Below, piece by piece: positions 1 through 40,474 of a stretch of DNA of 64,000 nucleotides; position 1 is the stretch's first letter; each line of letters begins with the position of its first letter. The stretch is from Gavia stellata (lineage: Eukaryota > Chordata > Aves > Gaviiformes > Gaviidae). The translations under genes and the position numbers were made by a program. The notes below the pieces were generated by a model, which was given only the letters and a program-made list of their open reading frames with translations, did no database searches and was not told the DNA's origin. Where the stretch lies: assembly GCF_030936135.1 (NCBI RefSeq), contig NC_082595.1:113042334-113106333 (forward strand). The letters run 5' to 3'.

Positions 1-715
1 GCCCCCGATGCTCCCTGCTTCTTGCAGAGCCTCTGCCGCAGGTCCCGGGGGTGACAGGGATGGGGAGGCGAGCGTGGGGCGGGGGGTAGGCGAGCGCAGG
101 GCTCGGGGGTGCACGAGCTCACAGAGGCGAGCGCGGGGCACAGGAAATGGGGCTGGGTGCCACCTCCTCAGCTCCCAGCCCCGGCAGCACCGGGAGGCAC
201 CGGCAGCGCCCGCAGGTGTCTGTCATTAGGGTGCTTGGCCACTGACGCTGGGGGAGCAGGGGTGAGGCTGGGATGGGCACCCCACACCCGTGGGCAGGGT
301 ACAGGGTCTCCAGGAAGGATGGTGCTGGTGCCCGAATGGCTCCGCTGTGCCGTGCCGGCAAGCGCCAAGCCCCAGGGATGGACCCTGCACCCCCCAGGAG
401 CACACCTGGGAGGGGACTGAGTGCTCCCCGGCACTGTGGCAGCAGGGCCGACCGGGGGCCGCTGCGGCTGTGCCGCGCGTCCGGCACTGGCTGTCGCAGT
501 GACGCAGCAGCACTTTCACTCTCCTTTGCCACGGAAACCGCCGAGCCAGGCTGCTCCTCTCGTTCTGACTCCGCTCCCATCGCCACCGGCCCATGCTGTG
601 CCGTGCCGTGCCGTGCAGCTCCCCCGGGGCTGGCAGCATGGTGGGGGACCTGCGATGCCATCCCCAGCCCTGCGGCCTTGCTCGCGCGCTCGGCACCGCC
701 GTCTGCCGCGCTCAC

Positions 716-1300
716 ATCGGCACTGTCTGTCACGCGGGCGCGCGCTCGGGCCCAGCGTGCCGGTGAGTGCCAGCGCAGACAGTCCTCCGCCGTGTCTCAC
801 GCTCGCACACGCTCGCCGCTCTGTCCCTGCACTCGCGAGCCGGGGCCGGCTGCACATTTCCTGCAGGCGCCGGCACCTCCTGTCCCGCACGCACACCCGC
901 CTGTCGCGCACGCTGGCACCGCCTGTCACGCGTGCACACCCATCCGCGGGTGTTGGTGTTGCCCGTCACACACTCGCGCGTGCACGTCACCGGCCCCGGC
1001 CATGCCTGTCACGCTGTTTCTCCCTCACACTCGCACGCACCATGGGCCACAGTTGTGTGTCACACTCGCACACATGTGCACGCGAGGGGTTGTCACAGGG
1101 CCTGGCTCTGCCTGTCACCTGTACACACACACACGTCACGGTCCCCAGCTCTGCCCGCTGTGCACACACACGTAGGAACACCCACGCAGGCTGTCCCTGC
1201 TGCCATGCACACGCACGCGCGCGTGGTTGTCACACGCCTCGTCCCTTCCTGTCACACGCCTCGGTGGCTGGCTCTGCTTGTCGTGCACACACACGCACCG
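716..1300. repeat. Degenerate CA/CG-rich repeat in DNMT3A intron 3
   Basis: Recurring CTGTCACnC and CACACGCACGC blocks of alternating purine-pyrimidine bases at irregular spacing. No coding exon is visible in 1-1483, the rest of which is plain GC-rich intron. Confidence 0.6.
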
Positions 1301-1483
1301 CCGTCCTGGGGAGGGTGGCCCCATGTCCCCAGCGCTGATGGGGACAGGCAGGAGGGAGGGGGACCCAACGCTGGCCCCGCACTGCGATGTCACAGCGCAG
1401 GCGAGCCGGGCAGGACAGCCAGCGCGAGTGTCGCCTCTGCACCGGGGCTGTCCTCACTGACGTGGCAACGGGAGCAGCCGGGT

Positions 1484-2412
1484 GACATCCCCGTGTGTCC
1501 TTGTCCTGAGGGTACCATGGCACCGTGTGCTGGTCCTGAGGGTGTCATGGCCATGTGTCATGCTCCAGCGGGTGTCCTGGCCTTGTGTCCTGGTTCTGAG
1601 GGTTTCATGGGCACTTGTCCTGGTCCTGAAGGTGTCATGGCAGCGTATCCAGGTCCCCACGTCTTGGTCATCCCTTGTGTCTTGGTTCTGAGGGTGCCAC
1701 GGTGTTGCATCTTGGTCCTGAGGGTGTTTTGACCACTTGTCCTGGACCTAAAGCTGCCACGCAGCGTGTCCTGGTCCTGAGGGCACCATGGCCTCGTGTT
1801 CTGATCCTGAGAGTGCCGTGGCTCCATGTCCTGGTCCTCGTGGTGTCATCTCCATGTTGTCTTGGTCATCAGCGTGTCATGGCAGTTTGTCCTGGTCCTG
1901 AAGGTGCACCGGCATTGTGTCCGGGTCCTTATGGTGTCTCATCCTTGCGTCTTCATCCTGAGGATGCCATGGATGTGTGTCCTTGTCCTGAGGGTGTCAT
2001 GACAGCATGTCCGGCTCCTGAGGGTTTCGTGGCGTTGTGTCTTGGTCCTGAGGGTGTCATGGTTGTGTATCTTGGTCCTGAGGGTGCTGTGGCTGCTTGT
2101 CCTGGTCCTGAGGAGGCCATGGCTCCATGTCCTTTTTTTGTGGGTGACACGGCATTGTGTCCTGGTCCTGAAGGTGCCATGACTATGTGTCCTTGTCCTG
2201 AGGGTGCTATGCCATTGTGTCCTTGTCCTGAGGGTGTCGTGTCTGTGTCCGCTGGTCCTGAGGATGCCGTGGCACCATGTCCTGGCCCTGAGGGTGTCAC
2301 GGCAGTGTGTCCTGGTCCTGAAGGTGTCTTGGCAGTGTATCCAGGTCTTCGTAGTGTCACATCCTTGCGCCTTGTCCTGAGGGTGCCATGGCATTGTATC
2401 CCCTGTTTCTGG
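1484..2412. repeat. 30-bp minisatellite, segment 1 (DNMT3A intron 3)
   Basis: About 31 units of 30 bp built on TGTGTCCTGGTCCTGAGGGT followed by GCCATGGCAn. Continues after the CR1 at 2413 and after the LTR at 3214; the three segments together hold about 100 units. Confidence 0.95.
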
Positions 2413-2725
2413 GGAGACCTTGTTGCGACCTTTCAATATATAAAGGCGGCTTAATAAGAAAGACGGAGAAAGGCGTTTTACCAGAGCTTATAGCGACAGA
2501 ACAAGGGGCGACAGTTTTAAACTGAAAGGGGGTAGGGTTAGATTGGGCGTGGGGAAGAAATGTTTTACGCCGAGGGTGGTGAGGCGCTGGCACAGGATGG
2601 CCCTGGAAGCGTTCAAGGCCAGGCTGGATGGAGCTTTGAGCCACCTGGTCTTGTGAAAGATGGGGCTGGGCTAGATGGTCTTTGAAGGTCCCTTCCAGCC
2701 CAAACCATTCCGTGATTCTGTGATG
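2413..2725 (+). mobile_element. CR1 LINE 3' fragment
   Basis: Sense-oriented 5'-truncated CR1: begins at GGGGAGACCTTGTTGCGACC, includes GAGGGTGGTGAGGC and TTGAAGGTCCCTTCCAGCCC, and ends in the ATTCTGTGATG terminal repeat. It splits the 30-bp minisatellite. Confidence 0.93.
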
Positions 2726-3213
2726 TCCGTGTGTCCAGGTCCTGCAGGTGCCATGGCAGATTGTCTTGATCCTGAGGATTTCATGGTAGTGGGTCCAGGT
2801 CCTGAGGGTGCCGTGGCTCAGTGTCCTGGTCCTGAGGGTGCCATGTCCATGTGTCCTGCTCCTGAGGCTGCCTTGGAAGTGTGTCTTGGTCCTGAAGGTG
2901 TTACGGTGGTGTGTCCTGCTCCTGAGTGTGTCATGACATTGTGTCCTGGCACTGAGGGTGCAATGGCATTTTGCCCTGGTCCTGAGGGTGTCACATCCCT
3001 GTGTCCACCTCCTGTTGGTGTCATGTCGATGTGTTGTTCTGAGGATACCATGGCATTGTGTCCCGGTCCCGAGTGTGCCGTGGCTCCGTGTCCTGGTCCT
3101 CATGGTGTCACCTCCATTTGTCTTGGTCCTGAGGGTGTCATGTCCATGTGTCCGGGTCCTGAGGATGCCATAGTTGCGTGTCCTGGTCCTGAGGGTGTCA
3201 TGGCTGTGTGTCC
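2726..3213. repeat. 30-bp minisatellite, segment 2
   Basis: About 16 further units of the same 30-bp family, between the CR1 and the LTR. Confidence 0.95.
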
Positions 3214-3910
3214 TGGTTATCCCCGGCAGGCAGCTAAGCACCACACAGCCGCTCACTCGCTCGCTCCCCCCACCCACCCCCAGTGGGACGGGGGAAGAGG
3301 AAAGGAAGAGTAAAAGCAAGAAAACGCGTGGGTCGAGATGAGGGTTTTTAAATAAGAGAAGAAGTGGCAGAAGAGGGAAAGAAGACAGAACAAACCAAGT
3401 GGTGCAAAGGCCATCACTCACCACCCATGGGCAGAGCAGCCAGTTCCTGAGGAAAAGATGTCTAACTTACCCAGACCCCCTCCGCTCCCTTTTTATTGCT
3501 GATCGGGACGTTACATGGGGTGCAGTACTATAGAATCACGGATGGTTTGGGCTGGAAGGGACCTTTCCAGGGGATCTGGTCCAACCCCCTGCCATGAGCA
3601 GGGACATCTCCAACCAGACCAGGTTGCTCAGAGCCCCGTCCAACCTGACCTGGAATGTTTCCAGGGATGGGGCAGCTACCACCTCTCTGGGCAACCTGGG
3701 CCAGGGTTTCACCACCCTTATTGTAAAGAATTTCTTCCTTATATCTGGTCTGAATCTCCCCTCTTTTAGCTTAAAACCATTCCCCCTTGTCCTATTGCTA
3801 CAGGCCCTACCAAAAAGTCCATCCCCATCTTTCTTATCAGCCCCCTTGAAGTGCTGACAGGACTGTGGCACTGGTTAGTTGGGGTGAGCTGCCTGGTTGT
3901 GGGGCACGGC
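3214..3910 (+). mobile_element. Partial endogenous-retrovirus LTR interrupted by a CR1
   Basis: GGCAGGCAGCTAAGCACCAC, the GTAAAAG...GAAAACGCGTGGGT stretch and the TTTTTATTGCTGATC region match my memory of a widespread avian LTR. It resumes after the CR1 with GGTTAGTTGGGGTGAGCTGC and then stops, so the distal part is missing. No retroviral coding sequence is present. Orientation is uncertain. Confidence 0.75.
3530..3868 (-). mobile_element. CR1 LINE 3' fragment nested in the LTR
   Basis: Antisense CR1: starts at the reversed terminal repeat (ATAGAATCACGGATGGTTTG), includes GGGCTGGAAGGGACC and CAACCCCCTGCCATGAGCAG, and ends near CCCTTGAAGTGCTGACAGG. Same subfamily as the copy at 42571. Confidence 0.95.
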
Positions 3911-5525
3911 GCGGTGGCCTGGTCCTGAGGGCATCGTGGTTGCGTATCTCGGTCCTGAGGGTGCCGTGGCTGTGTCCTGGTCCTGAGGAGGCCATGGCTC
4001 CGTGTCCTGTTTTCACCTTTGTCATTGCAGTGTGTCCTCATCCTGAAGGTGCCATGGCTGTGCGTCCTCGTCATGGGTGCCATGCCGTTGTGTCCTAGTC
4101 CTGAGTGTGTCACGGCAGTGGGTCCTGGCCCGGCAGGTGTAGTGACGCTGCATCCAGGTTCTGAGGGTGCCTGGCAGTTTTTCCTGATCCTAAGGATTTC
4201 ATGGCACCGTGTCCGAGTCCTGAGGGCGTGCCTGGCTGTGTGTCCTTGTCCTGGGGGTGTCCAGTCAGCATGTCCTGCACCGGAGGGTGCCGTGGCCTTG
4301 TGTCCTGGTCTTGAGGGTGTCACGGCAATGTATCCAAGTCCTGGGGGTACCATGGCATCATGTTCTGACCCTAAGGGCGTTGTGCCACCAGGCCCTGGTC
4401 CTGAAGGTGTCATGACACCATGTCCTGGTCCTGAGGGTGCCTTGGCCATTTGTCCTCGTCCTGAAGGTGTCATGACCACTTGTGCCACCTGAGGGTTTCA
4501 TGGCTTTGTGTCCTGGACCTGAAGGTGCTATGGCTGTGTGTCCTGGTCCTGAGTGTGCCATGGCTGTGCGTCCTGGTCCTGAAGGTACCGTGGCTGTGTG
4601 TCCTGGTTCTGAGTGTGCCATGGCTGTGTGTCCTGGTCCTGAGGGTGTCATGACTGTGTGTCCTGGTCCTGAGTGTGCCATGACTGTGTGTCCTGGTTCT
4701 GAGTGTGCCATGGCTGTGTGTCCTGGTCCTGGCAGTGCCATGGCAGCATGTCCCGGTACTGATGATGTCACGTCCATGTGTCTTCATCCTGAGAGTGCTG
4801 TGGCATTGCCTTCTGGTCCTGAATACGTCACATCCATGTGTCCTTGTCCTGAGGGTGTCACTGCAGTGTGTCCTGCTCCTGAGGATGTTGTGGCAGTGTC
4901 CCCTGGTCCTCAGAGTGCCACGGCAGTGTGTCCTAGTGCTGAAGGTGTCATGGCCGTGTGTCCTGGTCCTGAGGGAGTCACAGCAGCGTGTCATGGTCCT
5001 GAGGGTGTCATGACAGCATGTCTTGGGCCTTGATGGTGCCATGGCCTTCTGTCCTGGTCCTGAGGCATCCATGGCAGAACGTCGTGGTCCTGGGGGTGCC
5101 ATGGCTGTGTGTCCTGGTCCTGAGGGTGTCATGTCCGTGTGTCCTGGTCCTGAGGGTGCCATGGCAGTGTGTCATGGTCCTGAGGGTGTCATGTCCGTGT
5201 GTCCTGGTCCTGAGGGTGCCATGGCAGTGTGTCATGGTCCTGAGGGTGTCATGTCCGTGTGTCCTGGTTCTGAGGGTGCCATGGCAGCATGGTCTGCTCC
5301 TCTTGTCCCATGGCAGTGTGTCCTGGTCCTGACAGTGCCGTGGCAGCATGTCCTCATCCTGAGGGTTGTCACAGCAGCATGTCCTGTTCCTGATGATGTC
5401 ACGTCCATATATCCTGGTCCTGCAGGTGCCATGGCATTTTGTGGTGGTCCTCATGGCATCATGACAGCATGTCCATGCTCTGGGGGTTCCATGGCCACAT
5501 GTCCTGGTCCTGAGGGTGCCGTTGT
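3911..5525. repeat. 30-bp minisatellite, segment 3
   Basis: About 54 units, the longest and most homogeneous segment; 5101-5280 is a near-perfect two-unit (60-bp) higher-order repeat. Unique intron follows up to exon 4. Confidence 0.95.
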
Positions 5526-5926
5526 AGCCCCGTCCTGCCCCAGAGCACCCTGCCAGCCCCTGCGGGCATCGGCAGCCCGGCATGTCTGAGATGCAGGAGG
5601 TGAAACTTGGTCTTTTTGGCATAATGCGCATTTGTCCCCAGGTTATCACTGCGTCATGGAGCTGCGTCTTTGGGGGTGTGGGCGGTGGTCCCAGAGATAC
5701 CCTTCGTGCTGTGACATCTGCAGTGGGGAATTAGGGTCAGGGCAGGGGGACGGGGACAGGGTCCGAATGGGGCCAGCCACCCCGAGGTGGTGCAGGGGCT
5801 CCCACCGTGGGGTCTGGTGTTGGTGGCCGGCGGGGTGCGGGCTGGGGGCATGGGTGGGAGCGGAGGCGGGGCCGTGCCCCCCCCGTAAGCATCCATCGCA
5901 GCTCCTTTCCCTCTCCTTCTTGGCAG

Positions 5927-35780
<29,854 letters not shown>

Positions 35781-35984
35781 GAGAGACAGACAGGAACTGG
35801 TGACACAGAGCAAGTCAGAAACAAAACCATCCATGCCAAGAGGATTGAAAACACGGAATGAGAGAAGAGTCAGCACCCAGAAGAGAGACGGGATTTCGCA
35901 GCCCGTCGGGAACCCGGCACACGTCTCCCCGAGCGAAAGGGTTCGGTGTCCTCTCCTGAATTTCCAATGTTCAGCTTTTAGCCT

Positions 35985-36087
35985 ATTTAAAAAAAAAAAA
36001 CCACAAAAAAAAACCAACGAAAACGAAAAAAAAAACAAAAACGAAACAAAAAAAAACAAACAAAAAACCAAAACCATTTTTTTTTTG
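35985..36087 (+). repeat. A-rich tract followed by T-run in DNMT3A 3'UTR
   Basis: About 85 nt of A runs broken by C or G, then ten Ts at about 36078. Folds back on itself in RNA and can prime oligo-dT internally. Confidence 0.85.
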
Positions 36088-36552
36088 GGTAACCTTTTAA
36101 TTTTCCGCTCTTTTCTGGCTGGGTTTTTCTGTTGGTTTGGTTTCTGCTTCTCGGAGCAGCGGGCGAGACGAGACGCCGTCGCCAGCTCTGCTCTCGGAGG
36201 AGGGGAAACGGCAGCGGGAAACCCCAGCCGGGAGAGGCGGAGGCGAAGGAGACCCGCTCCGTCTGCGCCGAGCGCGCGCCGAGCTCGGGGCCCGGCCGCC
36301 GGCCCGGCGAGCGTGGGGGGAGCGCGAAGCGGCAGGGAGGCGCTCGGCCGGCTCCGCAACGCCCAGCAACTGAGCCTCACTCTTTTCCACCAGCACCGTT
36401 CACTGGTGATATGGAGCCAACCCAACTGGCAGGGAAGCCGAGAACACACACACCACAACACACACCTTTTCTACAGTATTTTGGGTGCCTACCACACAGG
36501 AAACCTTGAAGAAAGCAAATCTTAGAAGCCGCTGTTACCTCTTGTTTACAGT

Positions 36553-36600
36553 TTATATATATATGATAGATATGAGATATAGATATATATATATATAAAA
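36553..36600 (+). repeat. TA/GATA low-complexity tract in DNMT3A 3'UTR
   Basis: (TA)n interrupted by GATAGATATGAGATA, directly upstream of the conserved TACTGTTACTACTGTACAAC stretch. Confidence 0.85.
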
Positions 36601-36634
36601 GGTACTGTTACTACTGTACAACCTGACTTCATAA

Positions 36635-36641
36635 TGGTGCT
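36635..36641 (+). promoter_or_regulatory. miR-29 seed match in the conserved proximal 3'UTR
   Basis: TGGTGCT within CATAATGGTGCTTTTAAA, a 7-mer match to miR-29 positions 2-8. DNMT3A is an established miR-29 target in mammals. Confidence 0.6.
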
Positions 36642-37182
36642 TTTAAACAGCGGGGTGAGTCGAGACATCAGCTTCCATGTTGCCTTACGTGCCGGGCCTT
36701 TCCGAGCGAGCGGCGCGGGAGGGGGCCGGGGCGGCGGCCGGGCGGGAAGCGTCTCCATCCCGAGTCATGCAATAACCTTTTTCTGTCCTAAAAGGAAGCG
36801 CCTCCCTCGGCGGCGGCAACGGCGGCGGTGGCCGCCCTGCCCTGCCCGGCCCTGCCCGTGCTGCCCGCCCTGCCCGCGACGCGCACAAACGTACTGGTGC
36901 TCTTCTGCGTACGTGGCGTCCCCGGCCGGGCCGGTGCTGGTTGTCCCCCCCCCGACCCGGCAGCAGCAGCGGGGTGCTCCTGCCTGCTCCTGCCTGCAGG
37001 TGCTGCCTGCCGGGGCGGCGCGGGGCACGGGTGCTCTGAATCAGGCTCTTGCCGAAAGCTGTGGCGGTGCCGCGCGGGCAGGGCGGAAGGCAGGCGGGGA
37101 GCAAGCGCGGGACGGAGCGGTGCTGGAGCGTGGCTGGGGCGCTTCCGGCGCGGGACAGGGACGTCTGCGGGTCCCCGGACCC

Positions 37183-37981
37183 TGGTGCTACATCCGCGGG
37201 GCCGGGCTGGTCGGCAGGAGGGCGATGCCCCGGTGAGTCGGGACGGGAGCCCGGTGCTGCCCGCGGCGTCGCCTCGTGCACCGGGCGGCTCGGGGCATCG
37301 CTCCTCTGTCCGAGCGTGGTTTTGGAGCAGCTGTGCCCCATCGGTGCCCTGTGCCGGGGGTGGCCCCGTGCCCCCTTGCTGGGGTGATGGGTGCCTGCGA
37401 GGTGCTTGGTGGGCGCGGGGATGCCGCGTGAGCTGAGGTGTCGGTGTCGGTGTCGAGGGCAGGCAGCCCCGGCCGCAGGGGGCCGGGAGCCGTGACGGCG
37501 TTGACGGTGCGGAGGGGAGCTGTGGTGCGTGCAGGCAGGGTGCAGGCAGGACACGGGCAGGTGCTGGCATTGCTGTGGATGGTGCTACTTGTCTGGCAGC
37601 TGTGGGTGCTGCGGGAGGTCGGTGGGTCCGGCTCGGTGCAGGGGCGTTGCCCCACATCCCCGGTGCCCGCTGGGGTGGCCGGATCCTGTGCCCGGCGCTG
37701 GAGCGGAGGGGCTCCGGCGGGGGCAAGGACTGGTGCTATGGCGCGGGGGAGGCTCCCGGAGGGTCTCCGGCCCGTCGCCGTCTCTTCTCTAACTGTGAAA
37801 GGTGCCGGGGGTCCCGCGGGCGGGCGGGGGCCGCCGGCTGCTCGGTGCGGGGTGCTGGCTAATTGGCAGCGAGCCGCGCCGGCGGCCCCGGGGTGCTGAG
37901 AGGTGCCGGGACCGACGGCGGCGGGGGCAGGCGGGGGGCGGCCCCGGGGCCCCCCACACCTCCCCACTGCGCCTGGTGCTA
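37183..37981 (+). promoter_or_regulatory. Cluster of four miR-29 8-mer matches
   Basis: TGGTGCTA (full 8-mer) occurs at 37183-37190, 37580-37587, 37731-37738 and 37974-37981 in different flanking sequence, plus 7-mers at 36895 and 39422. Confidence 0.5.
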
Positions 37982-38261
37982 CCGGGGGTTCGGAGGCCCC
38001 TCTGTCGGTGTGGGCGGCGCGGGGAGCTGAGCTGGCGCGGGGCGGCTGCGGTGGGGGGCACCGCGGGGCCCAGCTTTGCCGGGTGGTAAAGGAGGCGAGG
38101 CGGGACGCGGCCCCCCCGGCCCCGGGCGCTGAGCCGGCGCTGTGGGCTCTGGCTTGGTCCCGGGGCCGGATCCCGCGCTGCCCTGCAGCGCTGGGGCGAG
38201 TCTGGCACAGGGCTGCTGCACCGCGCGCGGGTCCCGCCTGCCGCAGCAGCGCCAGGTGTGA

Positions 38262-39125
38262 GCCTTGCACGGCCCTGCAGCGCTGTCTGCAGGTCCTGCA
38301 CGGCCCACAGCACCGGGTGCAGGAGCTACGTGGCCCTGCTGCGCTGTCTGCGGGTCCTGCACGGCCCTGCAGCATCGCATGCGAATCTTATGTGGCCCTG
38401 CAGCATTGCATGCGAGTCTTGCACGGCCCTGCAGCACCACTTGCAGGTCCTGCACGGCTCTGCGGCAGCAGCTGTGGGTCCTGCACCGCCCTGCAGCACT
38501 GTCTGCAGGTCCTGCACGGCCCACAGCACCGGGCGCAATTGCTGCGTGGCCCTGCAGCGCTGTTAGCAGGTCCTGCATAGCCCTGCAGCTTCGCAGGCGA
38601 GTCTTGCACGGCCCTGCAGCACTGCCTGCAGGTCCTGCATGGCTCTGCAGCACCGGGTGCAAGTGCTACGTGGCCCTGCAGCGCTAAGTGCGAATCCCGC
38701 ATGGCCCTGCAGCACTGTTGGCGAGTCTCGCACGGCCCTGCAGCACTGTCTGCAGGTGCCGCTGCAGCAGCACCAGGTGCAAGTCTGCTGTGGCCCTGCA
38801 GTGCTGGGTGCTGGTCCTGCACGGCCCACAGCACTGGGTGCAAGTGCTACATGGCCCTGCAGTGCTGGGTGCTAGTGCTGCACAATCCTGCAGCACCATT
38901 TGCGAGCCCTGCATGGCCCTGCAGCACTGGGTGCAAGTGCTGCACGGCCCCGCAGCTCTGGGAGCGAGCCTTGCCAAAGCCCTGCAGCACCGTCTGCAGG
39001 TCCTGCACGGCCCTGCAGCGCCGGGTGCAAGTCCTGCGTGGCCCTGCCGCGTCATTGGCGAGCCTTGCACGGCCCTGCAGCGACGTTTGCAGGTCCTGCA
39101 CGGCCCCGCAGCAGGGTTTGGGGGT
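38262..39125 (+). repeat. 31-bp minisatellite in DNMT3A 3'UTR
   Basis: About 28 diverged units of 31 bp carrying TGCACGGCCCTGCAGC, then TGCAGGTCC or a variant such as GTGCAAGTGC. Every unit holds a CTGCAG palindrome and many hold GCAGGTCCTGC, an inverted repeat, so a transcript would form a ladder of small hairpins. Confidence 0.9.
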
Positions 39126-40377
39126 CCCGGCAGGCCCCGCCGTGCCGCACCGGCCCGGCGCAGCCCTGCAGCGCTTCCCTGGGACCCTCTCGGCCCTGCG
39201 GCGCCTTTCGCGAGCCGGGTCCCCGCCGGCTCTGCAGCGCAGGGTGCCGGCCCGGTGCGGCGTTGGCGCGTGCCAGGCGGCTCCTGCACCCGCCCCGGGC
39301 GCCCGCAGCTGGGATGCCTGGGCCGGTGCCGGAGCCGGTGCCGGAGCCGGTGCCGGCGGGAAGCAGGTTCCCGTCGCGGCACAACTGGACAGGCGCCGGA
39401 GCGGCGCCGGGCTCGGCTCGGTGGTGCTGGGGGCACGTCGGCAGCTCCGCGGCAGCCGCCGGCGGTGGTGGGGACCGTGGGGACGCCTGGGGAAAGAGTT
39501 CAGTTTTTAACGTACCCGACTCACATCTTTTTTTAAAACAAACAGACGAATTTTGTTGCACAGCCCTAGATGAAAGAGTGAAAACAAAAACAAAGCCTAA
39601 ATTCCTTAAGATCCGCCGAGGGAGTAGGTGACAAACACGGTGCTAAAACATTTTATTAAAAATATATATTGTTAAATTAAGTCTGCTGTCTGGACAATGA
39701 CTGTTTGTTTTGTTTTCTTGTAGTGGAGTTTCAAAGAGCACTATTATTTTACTCTTATATATTATTATTAAAAAAAAAACAAAAAACAAAAAGGCATTTT
39801 AACTTTGTACTTGAAAACTAAACGAGATTTCATGTGTTTTAGCCTAGACATTGAAGTAGCTGACGCTTAACTATTTGTGGGGAATCATGTACTCATACCG
39901 AGGAATAAACGCGTAGAGTTCGGTACCCTCCTCTCCTATGATTTGGCTCAGCCCGCGCCCGACCGCCACATTCCTGGCAGCGCCGGCGGCACCGCCGCGG
40001 CCGCCCCGGCCCAGCGTCCCCAGCTGCTCTTCCCCCCGCCCCCCTTTTATTTTCTACTTTTCTCTCTCTCGGTTCGTTCCTTTTGTTTTTTGTTGGTTTG
40101 TTTTTTTAGGGTCGCTTCTCTATTTATTGCCGCTGAATACTGTGCATTTCACCGTATGGTTCTGGCCCGCGGGGCTTGCCCGGCACTCTGTTGTATCTGT
40201 GTAAGTATTGCTCGTGACATAGCTGTTCTGAACTAATTAAAGGTCAATGCGTGCAGCAGATGTAGAAAGTCTGTCCGTTCCGCTTCCATCCCATCCTCCT
40301 TTTTTTTTTCTTTGGTGCCCAGAAGAGTGTAATACAGACGAGCTCCTTTCTAATGTACTTGTGCTGGAGAACACTTG

Positions 40378-40383
40378 AATAAA
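40378..40383 (+). promoter_or_regulatory. DNMT3A: DNMT3A polyadenylation signal
   Basis: AATAAA in ACACTTGAATAAATGTACTG, preceded by the AT-rich conserved-looking distal UTR and followed by a T-rich then A-rich stretch. Earlier AATAAA (39904) and ATTAAA (about 40236) could act as alternatives. Confidence 0.85.
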
Positions 40384-40399
40384 TGTACTGTTTTTGTGC

Positions 40400-40450
40400 A
40401 AAAAAAAAAAGGAAAAAAAGAGGAAAAAAAAAAAGAGAAAAAAAAAACCA
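40400..40450 (+). repeat. A-rich tract after the DNMT3A cleavage site
   Basis: Ten As followed by GGAAAAAAAGAGG and more A runs, just past the AATAAA. Confidence 0.85.
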
Positions 40451-40474
40451 CGCTCCCTGCGCTCCTGTGCTCTG

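Larger units (their letters stand above)
35781..40399 (+). other. DNMT3A: DNMT3A 3'UTR
   Basis: Runs from the TAA to the AATAAA at 40378, followed about 15 nt later by the cleavage region and a genomic A-rich tract. The proximal (35781-36660) and distal (39500-40399) parts are AT-rich and look like conserved vertebrate UTR. The middle (36690-39490) is extremely GC-rich and carries a 31-bp minisatellite and repeated miR-29 seed matches. Whether all of it stays in the mature transcript cannot be shown from genomic sequence. Confidence 0.8.

Noticed and set aside
273..1175. 300-codon plus frame and overlapping frames at the window start
   Set aside because: Arises from CA/CG-rich low-complexity intron; Cys/His/Thr repeats reflect the DNA repeat.
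3205..3910. CCTGGTT on both sides of the LTR as a target-site duplication
   Set aside because: The right end of the LTR is truncated, and TCCTGGT is part of the minisatellite unit itself, so the match is uninformative.
1..5926. Search for DNMT3A exons 2 and 3 (start codon and GRPGRKRKHPP segment)
   Set aside because: No matching coding sequence found; intron 3 runs to the left edge.
39904..39909. AATAAA as the main DNMT3A polyadenylation site
   Set aside because: Sequence continues AT-rich and UTR-like to the better-placed signal at 40378; kept only as a possible alternative.
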